A DNA stretch of 55,000 bases from Zygnema cylindricum (taxonomy: Eukaryota > Streptophyta > Zygnematophyceae > Zygnematales > Zygnemataceae), in NCBI GenBank assembly GCA_037447655.1, contig JBBHKE010002703.1, positions 28,347 to 83,346 of the forward strand, read 5' to 3'. Position 1 is the first letter of the stretch, and the number at the start of each line of letters is the position of its first letter. Of the stretch, positions 11,851-25,220 are shown piece by piece. The notes beneath the pieces were generated by a model that did no database searches, was not told the origin of the DNA, and was given only the letters and a program-made list of their open reading frames with translations. Position numbers and translations under genes: made by a program.

Positions 11851-12077
11851 CGTTTTCGTACTTTTTACTACTTGTACCTTTTGTAATTTTTGGAACTTTT
11901 TTAGCCTTTTGTATTGAGAATATACAATGTCCTTACCGATATCCAATAATATGAAAATTTTATATATTGCACTTCATAGAATATTTTTATGGGTTTTGTC
12001 CACTGTTGTGTAATAAATGGACTAGAAATGTTGTGTGTTTTTTTTACGATGTTTATCGCCCTCCACATTATTTTGCC

Positions 12078-14367
12078 AAATTTTAATATCGAGATTGAAA
12101 TCCAAGTATGCCATTGTTGATTCTTTACTGACGTAAGTATTTAAATTTGAAGTATAGTACTACACATATATATGTAAAAACATAGGCATTAAAAGCAAAC
12201 ATTAGTCAAAAAAGCCACACTAAATTGGTATTAATGCATTCTACAACTTAAGATTTCCACTATTAGAAACTATTCGATCGAACTAATTGGTATATCGTTG
12301 TTTGCATGAGAGTTGTTAGCAAGTTTGTACTTGTATTATCGAAGCTAATAGATATAGATCTCAAATTAAATGAATTCTACAAAAAAAAAGAGCGACGGTA
12401 AATGTGATCCTTGTTAGACCTGTTTTGTTTTAAGGTTTTATGATGTAGTGGAGACTTGTGTATTTAAAGATTGGGAAACATAGAGACTACGAGCCAGGGA
12501 AGAAATGGATATATCCAGGTACATCTTTTACTGAAGATCTTCTTTCAACCCAGATGATTCTCGTTTTTCTAAGGAGGGGATGGTAAAGCAGTCGATATAT
12601 GAAATAAAAATATGAACTAAAAAATAAATATTTCAGAGGGGAATCAAGGGGATCGTCGAAAAATCCCAGTAGGCACCTTTCAGCCGTGGAAACTTTTCAA
12701 CGCCCATTGAATTACGAAATTATGTAAGAATTAGAAAAGAAGTTGAAAAGAAATAATGAGAAATTGATTGTCGCTGATCCATAGGCACTTCCCCTCAAGG
12801 AGACACACAACACTAAAAGATTTTGGATAATCTATTTTCTAGTGTTGTGTATCGGTAAGGATTTGCCGATAACCGATATGGGCCTTTTTTCGGGTAGCCG
12901 ATAATTGATATATTGGTACGATATATCGTTATCGGCATTATCGCCGATAAATACCCGATATTTATCGGTTATTATCGGCGATAATGCCGATATCGATAAC
13001 TATCGGCGATAATGCCGATATCGATAACTATCGGCGATATTGTACGGCCCGTACAGTTAAATGTACGGCCAGTACACTCAACTGTACGTGTTATTCCCCG
13101 GACGCGCCGCGGACCCCTTCCCCCCGATTTCGGTAAAAAGTCGCGATATTTCCTTCATTATTTCTAATTTAAGGGGATTATACTTGGGTACCCCTTCCAG
13201 AATGTCCTTTTGACTGTTATTTTTTTATAAATGGCAGTTAATGGCGGCAGTCTGACAGATTTGTTCGTCTGCTTTGTTCGTCTGTTCGTCTGGTTTTCAA
13301 AAAAGTTTTATTTTACAAATTTACAATGTATTTTATTTTTTTCGTTTCGGTACTATAATTTTAGAACTATTATTTTAAATTTGTCAACGTTTATGTGCCG
13401 CGCTATCCGTAATAAATTTCAGTTAAACAGCGTACGGAACAAATTCTTACACGTGGCATACCACGCTATATAAAGTTTATAATATAATACAGTATATTAT
13501 AAAGTACTATTGTATGCATACTATATTTTTTTAAGTTATCGCCGATATGGAATTTGTTGGTCTCGGACCGATATATCGGGACCTCTGACCGTTCGATAAC
13601 CGATAATTTTAATATCGAGATAAAATTCAAGGATGCCATTGTTGGTTCTTTACTGACTTAAGTATTTAAATATGAAGTAGTATTACACATATATATATGT
13701 AAAAATATACGCATTAAAAGCAAACACTGGTCAAAAAAGCCACACTAAATTGGTATTAATACATTCAACAACTTAAGATTTCAACTATTAGAAACTGTTG
13801 GATCGAACTATTTGGTACATCGTTGTTAGTATGAGTTGTTAGCAAGTTTATAGTTGTATTATAGAAGCTAATAGATATAGATCTCAAATTAAATGAATTC
13901 TACAAAAAAAACGAGCGACGGTAAATGTGATCCTTGTTAGACCTGTTTTTGTTTTAAGGTTTTATGATTTAGTTGAGACTTGTGTGTTTAAAGATTGGGA
14001 AACATAGAGATTACGAGCCAGGGAAGAGATGGAAATACCCAGGCACATCTTTTACTTAAGTTCTTATTTCAACTCACATGATTCTCTTTTTTCTGAGGGG
14101 ATGGTAAAGCAGTCGATATATGAAATAAAAATATGCTGTAAAAAATATGAACTAAAAAATATACATTTCAGAGGGGAATCAAGGGGATCGTTGAAAAAGT
14201 CCAGTAAGCTCCTTTCAGCCGCGGAAACTTTTCAACGCCGATTGAGTTATGAAATTATGTAAACATTAGAAAAGAAGTTGAAAAGAAATAAGAAATTGAT
14301 TGGCGCTGATCCATAGGCACTTCCCCTCGAGGAGACACACAACACTAAAAGATTTTGGGTAATCTAT
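12078..14367 (+). repeat. Direct duplication of about 760 bases around CGATAT-rich satellite
   Basis: 12078-12834 and about 13604-14367 are roughly 90% alike by eye. Both begin near TTTTAATATCGAGAT and end near AACACTAAAAGATTTTGG. The 770 bases between them are rich in CGATAT/ATCGGC words, including about three 28-base units containing GGCGATAATGCCGATATCG near 12970-13050. No coding similarity was recognised in either arm. They lack the TG...CA ends and 5-bp site duplication expected of LTRs. Confidence 0.8.
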
Positions 14368-14626
14368 TATCACCGCCAAGAAAGAAGAAAACCATTGCCA
14401 AAAACGAAGAAAAAATTGACAGTCGAAAGTAGGCTTTAATATTGCCCATTCTTGTGACTGTGACTAAAAAGTTCACGTTCTACACCATGAATCGTTGTAG
14501 GAATTGTCATTAGTGTTGGTACCACAATCTATACCAGTTTCTTTCGACCGCTCACATAAAATAGCATTAATAATATTTATGGCTTTTTTTATTACCACTA
14601 CATCGCTCATCGCTTCATTGCCCATC
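14368..14626. other. Unannotated spacer before the hAT-type MITE
   Basis: I see no gene, RNA or repeat in it beyond short A-rich runs. Confidence 0.5.
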
Positions 14627-14634
14627 GTTAATAG

Positions 14635-15036
14635 TAGTGTTGGGTATCGGGTAAATTCATATCGCGATAATTGCGATATTCGATATATCGAATATCGATC
14701 GAGCAGATTCCTCGATATATCATACCGGGACCAACATAAATTTTCGCGATATATATCGCAAAAAAATGGGTGTCCGTACAGTCATAGTACGGAAAATCGT
14801 ACGGATATTACCCCCCCCCCCCCCCCCCCCAACTGAGCGCTCGGGGGGGGGGGGGTTTAAAATAATTTAAAATTTTCATTTTCGATATATTGTCGATACG
14901 ATATATTGTCGATATATCGGCGATATATCGCGATAATTTGGTTTTCGATATATCGAAGCGATATATCGATTATCGGGTACCTGAAATTCGATATATATAT
15001 CGAATATCGGCAAAGGGTCCTCGATACCCAACACTA
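14635..15036. mobile_element. hAT-type MITE, 402 bp, 8-bp target-site duplication
   Basis: Terminal inverted repeats TAGTGTTGGGTATCG (left, 14635) and its exact complement (right, ending 15036) are bounded by GTTAATAG at 14627-14634 and again at 15037-15044. An 8-bp duplication and TAGTG-type ends fit the hAT superfamily. The interior is CGATAT-rich and has a C-run/G-run inverted pair at 14811-14857. There is no transposase, so it would be non-autonomous. Confidence 0.9.
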
Positions 15037-15199
15037 GTTAATAGAGTTGATTACACTAATTTGGTCTCAACTTTTTCTGGCCAAAAATCACAAAATAGTG
15101 TTAACAAGGATATTTAAGGACGTGGACTACAATCTGCCAAGTCATCTTGCACTAAATTAGTATTATTAATTCTACTTTCGCGTTAACACCAATAAATCC

Positions 15200-15310
15200 T
15201 TAACACCAATAATGATGGGCGGTATATTAACGCTAATAACGATGGGCGGTATACTAGCAGTTTTTAACAATGGGCGGTATATCAACGCTAATAACGATGG
15301 GCGGTTTACT
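15200..15310 (+). repeat. Four imperfect 27-28-base tandem units
   Basis: Units contain AATAACGATGGGCGGTATA with small changes. They lie between the MITE and the 3' end of the MA3 gene; no gene is visible in 15045-15709. Confidence 0.85.
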
Positions 15311-15709
15311 CTTTCACTTACCCCTGAAAAAACTCGTCAACACAACATGCATTTTGCGAAAAAAAAAGAATATCTCATCTATTCGTAAACTCATTGCTCA
15401 GTATGACGATGCTGAGAGAATCACAGACGACGTAACTGAGGAATATGTATACATGTGAGCTTCCATCAGTCCTTAACATTTTTCTTATCACATTTTGTTT
15501 TCTATGAAATAAAAGATTCACTTCCTGGAGTCAGACAACCTACTGTACTTGATGTCATAACACCAACTGTTCACAATCATTGTGAATTTAAACGTTTTTT
15601 TCCTCTCACCTCCCGGCATTTGATGCCTTTCCAAAAAAATCCCTACCTCTTGGTAAAACCTCAATGACATTTTCAACCCAAACACATTTTCTTCCTTATT
15701 CACAGTCTC

Positions 15710-18700
15710 CTAGCTCTTCAATTCAACTTTTTCAGCTTCTTCTTTTTCAACTTTTCCTTGTTCTTTTTCATCGTGGTTTACTTTTCCATTTCCCTCGACC
15801 GGTGGTGTTTCTTTGTGAGGAAACCAGCAATCTTTTTTGGCTCGTTCTACATAAGCAGTAAACCTTTGTCTCGCGTCCGGTATATCCAATTCAAGGTCAG
15901 AAAGAGCTTCTTCGACTCGAAAAAATCCTTTAACCATTTGACTGGTACTGATTAAACTCTCATTTGCACATTCTTGCAGTAACTCCAAAGGTCGCTCAGT
16001 TTGTTTCTCCATGGCCATCACTAATGCCTTTTTCACAATCTGCATAGGTTTGTCCTCACAACAATTCAACATAAAATAACTTAGTTTTTCGGCAGTTTCT
16101 TGGCTGTTATTTGGATTCGAGCTATGTCTTGACTGAGATTTATATGTAACGGGTATGGAAACATTATATGTAGTTAGCTCGTGGTACAGAGTAAGTGATC
16201 CTCAATACCATACCTGTTCACACACTAATACTATGGACTGTACATTCTTCATATGTAAAGGTTTGACCGTCAATACCATACCTTTTTCAAATTTGCCAAG
16301 GTCACAATCTTTTACAATTCCCAAAAATGATCGTTTTATGGTTTGTGAAGGTCTGATCTTACCATCTGGTTTTGTCCGGCTCAAAAACGAGCTTTGTAAA
16401 TGTTCTGACCGTTTTGGGTCGAGCCCACATTGAAAACTGAGTAAACCTAAAAATCCTCATCCATAACACTGAAGCCCATTCACAGGTAACATGGACATTA
16501 CAAATTACATCACAAATTTGACAGTCATAAGTCACATAAGTGTTAAAGCCTTTTTTTAAATCAAAAATTTCCTTAAGAAAGCCTAAGAGAACATACCTCA
16601 TGGTGAAAAAATGGCAGATCCAGGTCCCGTATGCACTGGCAAGCCTCGCCAAGCTCTCCTCCTGCCTGAAACTCCTCAAGAAGTCTCACGATTTTCTCTT
16701 TTGCGTCATCGACTGTCCTTCCACCCCCTCCGCCCCAGCATCGTAAAATCCTTTCCCCTGCATGGCGAGCTTCGAGCATCGATTGTGCAGCATGAACTAC
16801 TTCTCCAGCGAGACTCCCTGCTTTAAAGGCTTCCCGGGCCCAAGTCAAAAAAAGAGGAGCAAGAATATCATCGACCACTGCTCTCGCTATGAATAGGGCA
16901 AGCTCATTGGCCGCAAGAGGAATGTCTAATGCGAGATCTTCTACCGAGTTTAGCAAATTAGTGAAGGCAGCCTCAATTTGATCCGATGGGAGAACTTCTG
17001 GATAAAGTGCCGAAAGAAGTCCAGACGCCATTTCCTTTTCACGATGTTTACGGTCCATTGCCAGAGTTATCAATTTCTTCACGAAAAGGTGGAGCAAGTC
17101 TGGAAAAGCGAGCTCCTCTAAACTATGGGAAACTTCTTCAGTATCCCCACTTTCAAAAAACTCCTGGACTATCTCAACAGATTTGTGCTTATAATTCTGT
17201 AAGGTTTTTGCTTCCCCAGGTTCCTCTGTTTCTTCACCATTGGCCAATTCTTCTGTTACAGTTTTCGCAAATGATTTTTCGAGCCAGCCTTCAGCTGTGG
17301 CTCTTGCCGTATAGGCTTGAAGAAGATCCTTTGCATTAGGAATATCGAGAGTAAGATCATCAATTAAATCAACAAGTCTACCAAAACCCTTTGTCATCTG
17401 GCTACTGGAAACAAGCCCCTCTTCTGCTGTCTCCTTCAAAAGTTCCAACAGACGATTTTCCCCACTGTTTCGCTCCTCCATGGCCCGAGTCAGTGCATTC
17501 TTCACGACCTGGTACAAAAAGAAATAAATAATGTCTGATCAAAGAAATGAACAATGTACAAAAAAAGAAATGAACAATGTACAAAAAATGAACAATGCAG
17601 GAAAACCTCATCCCAACCTATACAGTGCTTTCTTGCAGCCCATCCGATACTTCACTTTCTTAGAACAAATTGTCCTAAGAAACCCACTACTTTTGACACG
17701 GCATTGTTGCCTTTTTTCAGTGTGTACACTGTCAGACCAGCAATTCCAAGACTTGAGAGTGCAATGACATATCCAACCGCCTGCGAAAATTACATGTGCT
17801 TCCAGCAGAACCAGAACCACTAGAACCAGAATGTGCTTATGAGCACATTCTAGTTCTGGGATTTCATAAATTTTCTGCAGCGCATTCTGGCTCTTAAAAT
17901 TCATGAAGAACTACATTCTGTTTCTAGACCTCGTAAATTAAGCAACATATGTTGGTTCTAGGATCTCATGAGTTTTTGACAGCACATTCTGGTTCCAGGA
18001 GTAAATCAAGTTTGGGTTCCAGAACCAGAACCAGAGCCAGACCTTTCGGCAGCAGAGTCTGGTTCTGGTTCTGTCATAAGATTTCGGCAATATTCTGGTT
18101 TCGACACTTTCTCAAAAACACATACCTCATGATGGTAGAAAGGCATGTTCAGCTCACGAATACAACGGCAAGCCTCTGCTGTGTCCCCACTGACTACATA
18201 CTCCTTTAATAACTCCACAATTTTGGCTTTAGCTCCGGCAACAGTTGCCTGCCCTGTCCCTCCCCAAGCTCTCTCCACTCTCTCCGCGTGATGAGGAGTT
18301 GCCAAATGGGCTTCTGCCATATGAATCACTTGGGTACCTTTTGAATCCTCAGGTAAATTTTTCTTTGTTTTCGATAAAAATGCGGGAGGCAAAATATCAT
18401 CGACTACAGCTCGCGCTAGAAACAACGCGACAACGTCGGCGGCATTTGGGCAATCCAATTCCAAGTCATCTACAGACTCGATAAGACGAAGGAAACCTTT
18501 CGACATTTGTTCCGGTTCAATAACCGCAACATAAAGTGCTGACAGAAGTGACGCCGCCATCTCCTTTTCACGGTCGTGACGGTCGAGAGAGAGAGAAACT
18601 AGTTTCTTGACAATGTGATGATGGTAACTGGACGAGCCCAAATCAGTAAAATCTGCGGCAGCTGCTGGTATATCACCGGAAGTGAAGTATTCTTCCGAAA

Positions 18701-20186
18701 CAGAGACAACTCTTGCCTTGTAATCTTCTAAGGATTCTGCTAATGGGGCTCCAAACAATTGGTAGGAGTCCTGTGGAGATAAGAACACATGCAAAGAGTG
18801 TACAATTGTCAATTTAAGAATTAAACCCAAAGAGCATAAATTTGTGAATTAAACCCAAAAAGCATAAGTTTGTCAAATTTTCCTCAGGAAGCTGCAAAAG
18901 GCCACTCTCCCTGCTTAAAAAGCTTCAACAGTACAGTGAAAAGTGGACTTGATGTAAAGGAAATCTCTAAGGCCCAACCAAAAACCTGAACATTTAAAGA
19001 TCCCATTTAAAAAACCAGCAAATCAGACGTGAAGATAGTAATTATTCAGGCAACAACTTACCCCTCCATCATCATAATTTGGGTCTCTTGGATCGGAATT
19101 ATCATAATCTGTGTAGGGAATAAGGGGATTTCCCCAGGTACCTTTACCTCCTGAGCCTCCTGCTGAGACAAAAACAGAAAACCAGTGGAGTGTATACACA
19201 AAATGTGAGCTCTCAGTAATGTAAAAAATACAAAACAGTATTGCTTGACAGCACATTGGTTTAAACTAACTTTGCTAAGTAATTCCCATTCCTCTCTCAA
19301 TAACTCATATTTTACAACAGTAGTACTAAACAGCAGATGGTTTTAAAAACAAAGTTCTAAAACTTGTTTCGACCTCGTGCTGGATTCAAATGGTGATGTT
19401 AAAACAGACAGTTTTGAGGGTTTTTTTTTTTTTTTTAACTCGTGCTGGATTCGGATATTCATGTCAAGACAGGAACTTAAGGTTTTGATAATCGCTTCTG
19501 AGACAGAGCAAGAGGTCAATACAATTATTTTAACATAGATTTCTTACCCAACATGACAGATAAATATTAATATCAAATTGCTGACCTGGAGGGCCCAACC
19601 TTCTGTCACAGAAAACAATCTTTCAAAGACTGCTGTGATAAAGAACATTAATACATGGTTGAACTCATTACTAACAAGAAAACCTGGGTAGCTTCCAGGT
19701 CAGAGGAAATGAACCAATGGAAATTGAATCGATCTAGAAAGTGGACTGCATTTGATTGTTCATAACCAAAAAACCTTCACAAAATCAGCTGCATGACTTC
19801 CTTCTATTTCTTCTTCTTTATAGCTTGTTTCCCAATGCAACTTTTCGAAATGAGCTAAATGACTTCCTTCTTCGTCTCCTTCTTCTTCTTCATTCCAGCT
19901 TGTTGGCCAAAACAACTTTACAAAATCAGCTTAATGAATTCAAATCTCCTTCTTTACCTTTCTTCGGACGGCCATTTCTTGACGCATGTGACTTTCGTTC
20001 TTGTTTTGGATTAATGACATGATGATGTTTGGCGAAAACGGGAGCGTGTTTGGTTCCGTGTTCAATGCGAGGCCGTGTCGTTGTTTCTTTCACAGGCTCG
20101 CGCTCCTGAGCCACAGCATCGAAAACCTCGCGCTGATGTTCCGTCAAAAAACCTCCTTCCTCTCCTTCTTCGACAACTCCTGACAT
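15710..20186 (-). CDS. MA3-domain translation regulator with four MA3 domains (plant MRF/ECIP1 type), complete
   Basis: Predicted 738 residues from exons 20186-19958, 19162-19062, 18770-18126, 17508-16597 and 16039-15710. Phases match and 2217 bases make 739 codons. The ATG at 20186 is preceded by an in-frame TAG nine codons upstream. The N-terminal part is charged and His-rich, then GGSGGKGTWGNP and DPRDPNYDDG, the plant family linker. MA3 domains start near residues 124 (SEEYFTSGD), 288 (LLKEYVVSGD), 434 (VQEFFESGD) and 592 (LLEEFQAGG); WGG linkers precede the second and fourth. MA3 domains of PDCD4-type proteins bind eIF4A; plant MRF proteins do so under TOR/S6K control. Introns cut domains 2 and 4 at the same spot, after HHE. 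The C-terminus is Lys/Glu-rich. Cytosolic role is inferred from family. Confidence 0.95.
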
Positions 20187-20330
20187 GATTCTGATGCTGT
20201 TGCTGCTGGCCTACACCTCTCCCTCTCTTTCTCCACTTCTCCCTCTCCCTCTCTCTCGTCTCTCCTGCTGGTATCCTCTCCTCTCCTCTCGTCTCGTCTC
20301 TCTCCTGAGGAGTGGAGGTAAGTGGCTCTC
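20187..20330 (-). promoter_or_regulatory. GA-rich leader/promoter-proximal tract of the MA3 gene
   Basis: On the gene strand this is a GAGAGG/GAGAGAGGGA-rich stretch within about 150 bases of the ATG. It may belong to the 5' UTR or promoter; no start site can be set from sequence alone. Confidence 0.35.
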
Positions 20331-21710
20331 TGCTAGTGGCCTTGGTTTCCCTCAAATTTCTGAAAAAGCCAGACATGAAAAAGAATTTCATGAACTTTTT
20401 ATCCAAACAGTAAACATGACATTGTTTGCATGTGGAAAAACTTCCACCATGTTTTCACATCTATAAATAAGCTCAATTAAATTTTAGCCATATAGAGTTA
20501 ATTTAGTAGTGACAAATTTCGAGCAATTGAATTGACTTCAATTAACAAATTGACTTCAATTGATATCTACTTGAAAATACAAATTACTTGCTTACAATTT
20601 TTCGGGTCTACACATCATTTCATTAACACAATTGACCTAGAATATTGTGCAAAAACATTAAAAAAAAAAATCATAAACAAAACAAAACAGAAAATCATAA
20701 GCAAAACAAAAAACCGTAGCAAAGAACCATAAACGAAACAAAAAATCATAAACAAAACAAGTATTCTCCTAAAAATGCGGTCCCTTGTGTTCTACCAATT
20801 TAATAATTAACATTAATAACACTAATTTGGAGTCAGCTTTTTTTTCTCGTCAACAAAAAAAAGCGTTAATAACACTAGTTATTTTCTCCCAACGCTAAAT
20901 CTTTAAATGGTTGAAAATCAAAGAGGGGTAATAGCCCTGATAGTTGTTTTCTTGACGCTACTTCTTTGAAAAGTCCAAAATCAGCCACATCACTCGAAAA
21001 TGAACTAAAATTAAAACCCCATGGAACTATTTTTTTTACTGTAATAGTGATTCACGGGGTAGTTTCTTTGCTGCATAAAACATGGCACGTGGATAATGGA
21101 AAATAACTTTAACTGAGACAAGAATCTATAGCAACTGCAACAAACATTTAGGAAAGGGTTTTTTTCATTTTCTTGACAAGCTGATAATGAACAGTTATGG
21201 TACAAGCAAAAAAAGAAAGAAAATCCAAAGAATGGCAGCAAATTCTGTTAGAAAAATACTTAATTTCCAAATTGTAATAGTTGCTAAAATATTATCATTT
21301 GCTTTTAACTCAATATTTTTAAAGAGTGGCATGACATATCTTGGACTCAAATTTTGTGAATTGGCAAGTACTAGGAAAAAAAGAGAAAAGTTCCGCCAAA
21401 TTTCTGGTGCTCTAACATCCAAACGAGCATTTCTTTTCACTACCAAAAAAAAAAACTCATTCCGCAGTTACATCTTACTCCTACTGAAAAAACTTTGCAA
21501 CAATAAGTCAAGACAACAGGTGAGAATCATTGCAGGTAAAGAAAAGAAGTGCAATTATTAGAAAAAGAAAAAATGAAACCTTGAACCCTTGCTTTTTTAT
21601 AGTAATCAGAAAAAAAAATTACCTCGAACAACTCTCTAACTCAGCAAGCAGCCATGTAAACCAAAAAATGCACAAATGACAAATGATTGATGACAGAGAT
21701 TTACGTCAGC

Positions 21711-21770
<60 letters not shown>

Positions 21771-24700
21771 GCCCTGGTATTATTTTGCTCTCTCTCTCCC
21801 TCCCTCCCTCTGCTTTTGTTAAAAATATAAAAATGTGCTCTTGTTATGTGGTACGGACATAAAAATCTCATAGAATGTGCTGATGATGAACTTTGGTAGA
21901 ATACAAAAATAAAGAAATCGAACTAGCAAAGAAAATAACAATGTTAACGTTCTTTCACTTCCCTTCATATTCTCTTAAGCATGCATCATAAAGAAAGTAA
22001 AAACGCCAAAATAAGTCTCAACTGTCAAACAATAACTTCTTTCACTCTTCCTCATGTTCTCTTACACACACGCACATCATATAGGAGGTAAAAATACGCC
22101 GTAAAACTTTTTTGGCTATTGGTGTCAGCAGTACATTATCTACAAAAACATCCATATTGTCACAGGGAGCTCAGGTATAATATGGTTCGTGAAACTCAGC
22201 AAAATTGATAAAATAGCAAACAAAATTATTTTAAACTGTAAAACAAAAGAGAAATAGTAGCAATGTATGCAAATAGTCACAAACGCAATAAACATTTTAC
22301 AGACACACATTTTAGGAATTACATTGCTGGAAGAGCAATGCTGAGGATTCTGAAGCAAAAAAACTTTTCCAAATTTGGCTTTTAATTGTCTTCGGCAAAC
22401 CAGGTTTAACAGTTAAATACTTTGAGTAGTTAGTGCTTTCAGCAAAAGACAAGCATATGAAAAAATACTGCAGTTTCTTCGTTAACTGTATCAGACTGAC
22501 TCGTCAAAGAGATGTGAAAAAAAAAACAAAACAGAAAGCTTGGAAAGAGAGTACGAACAGAGGAAAGTTGCAGCTGGATTTAAAAGGAAGTCAGAAAGCA
22601 TGTGAACAGAGAGCAAATAAAAAATTCAAAAAATAACATCTTCATTTACTAACCTTTTCGTTTCTTTGTTTACAGGGATAGTAAAAGTTACAGAGATGCT
22701 TGTAAATTTGCTTGGCAGAGAGTTTTTTAACTGAGGAGTTTCTGCAAGGGGAGTAGAAGAGAGAGCAAAGTGAGACATATTGTCACTTTCAGTTAACAGC
22801 AACTGAAGTACAAATCGTACAGCTCAATCTAGAAAGACTTAGATCACAAGTGCCGTACATAAAGATAACGGACGGTCTCGATTACGTCCGCAAGACATGG
22901 AGGTAACTGGGCCGTGGATCACTGATCTAGACTGTTGTTTAATTGCTAATTGCACATCGAACGACAACAGTACGACAAGGACACGATTTCAGCAATTCGA
23001 GCTTCACAACCGTACAGAACGGTACGATGTCGTACATGAGGTTAAGTTGGGGAAAACAATGCGGCAAGGATGCGTCGTTTAGTGGTAAAGCGGCTAAAGC
23101 CGTATCCAAAGGGCAATTAGATAACGTAAAAACGCTCGTTTAGAGGCTTTTAAGCGTTTTGAATCTCGTCTTCACGTTTATTCCTTACATCATTTAAGAA
23201 GAATGCTCTTTTGTAAATTTAGTATGTGCATAATGACGCGAAACCGTGAATAAGACGTCATCTCGACGGAACAAGATTCTTTGGAAATCGTCACAAAAAA
23301 ATATGTAGTCGATGCTATTTAATGTACAAAATCTACCGTACTCCTGCTGGCATCCACATATGCTGAGATGGCTTAAGAATGCCATTTGCCTCGTCAGATT
23401 TCTTGGCGACACGTAGAGAATATATGCTGACGCTGAAAATATCGTCACCCTACTGGAGCTGAATCTATGACGCAGATCGTACGCTGAACACGTGTTCGAT
23501 AATGCATATCTTAGAAAAAATGCTGATGGATTGTTGGACACTTTACAAAATCCGATTACGTGCGACAGTTTTTGCATCACGGATGACGTACTTTACTCCA
23601 CCCAATTCATAGTTGTTCACACCGTTTAGTGCGAACGATTCAATCGCGACAAATTATACGCAGCGAACGCATGGAACGTTTTAATAAAATCGTAAAAATC
23701 GTATCTTTTCGTCAAATTTCGTACATTTACCGTACAGAATCGTACAGTTATCGTAAAACATCGTACAGTTACCGTAAATTCGCCGTTCAGTTTACCGGAC
23801 AGAAAGTACATCGCGATTTTTTGCGATATTTCAAGAGTCACGAACTATACGTTTCAATCGGAATAAAGGAAAAAATCGCACGATTTGAACAACAGAGACC
23901 CAATTTGAATCAGGCGAAACGTGCGGAACCAAACGGAATCGAATCGAACTAAATCAAATCCGTGAGGGCTTTTAACAAAACCAGAAATTCCTTTCTTTTT
24001 TTTGTTCGCATATCGTAAAAGCCACCTGGCCTCGGACGTAGAAAAAAATTCCCGTTGTCGTTTCCGAAGTGTTCAATATATGGTACGGCAATGTAGTGTA
24101 GTTTGTACAATCAAGTACAATTTATGAAAAAAAAAAAAAACCCGACATGACCAGTAGAAAAATGTTTTCCAACAAAAAAATGAAAAATACAACAAATAAT
24201 GGAATTGTGAAAAAAAAGGAATTGGAAAAAACATAATCGGAAAATGAGGAACTTTGGAGATATTCTGTTTATCCTCGAAACTGGCTTAACAACAAAATGT
24301 CAAATTATCACATTAAAATTGAGTGGAAAATGTTTATAAATTTCCCATTTAAGCCAAAGTGTGGATTACAAGAAAAGCAATATTATGTAGGCTTTGGCTT
24401 TGTAGACTTTGTCAATTTCAGCATTTTTAACATTCCAATAAAAATAAATAAATAAATATTGGAGCACCGCAATCCACAGTAATTCTACTCACACAAACAT
24501 CTCTCTTCCAAAATGGGAGAAAAACAAAAAACAAAAATAAAAAAACTACCAAAAAACAGTAATAAGAAAAAAACAACAACATTACGCAAAATGTGACATG
24601 TCCGCTTCCATAAAGAGTAAAGAGTTTAAAGACGAAAATGTTATTTTCCATTATTTTTCCTCCAATATTTACATTACAACTTGTTGGGACTTTCATATTG

Positions 24701-25220
24701 CAATATGTGTACATCCATCACAAAACGACAAAAAAATGAAAACTAGTTGAGAACAAATCAAAATCAAATCGAATGCTTTCAAATTTATGAAATTGACTAT
24801 TTAAAAGTTTGTTATTTTTTCCCAAAAATGATGCTATGCAAAAATTCTATATTACAAAAACAAATCTCTACTACTTGCAAACCTATATCTATGGTGTATC
24901 TTTTTTATTATTATTATTTTTTTTTTTCTGTTTCTTTCCCTTCTTGTTTAATGTTCAATTTTTGAAGTAACGTCTCCTCAACTTTCAGTTCCATGTCCTC
25001 ACATCAAGTTTCCGTAAATCTGCAATTGAGACAAAAATGATTAAAATAAATATGAATAAAAATGATCACGGAAAAGTATCGGGGAATCATTCAAAACAAA
25101 TACGAGTTAAAAAATTCAAAGGCACATCAAATGTGACATTTTTTTTTTTAAACTAACCACTCCTAAGACTTCGAAAGCAGATACCAAGAATCTTACCTCA
25201 AATTATCAAACACATCCCGT
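20331..25220. other. Long gene-poor region
   Basis: Mostly AT-rich single-copy-looking sequence. A (CT)n microsatellite lies at 21712-21770 with CCCT units to 21812. From about 22790 to 23990 composition is more even and words such as CGTACAG/CCGTACA recur (23710-23810). 23060-23600 (+) may be an ankyrin relic (see findings). I could not support any intact gene. Confidence 0.55.

Noticed and set aside
12078-14367. LTR retrotransposon with 760-bp LTRs
   Set aside because: No TG/CA ends, primer site, TSD or coding interior.
23190-23580. 128-residue minus-strand frame
   Set aside because: No motif; overlaps the more plausible ankyrin relic on the other strand.
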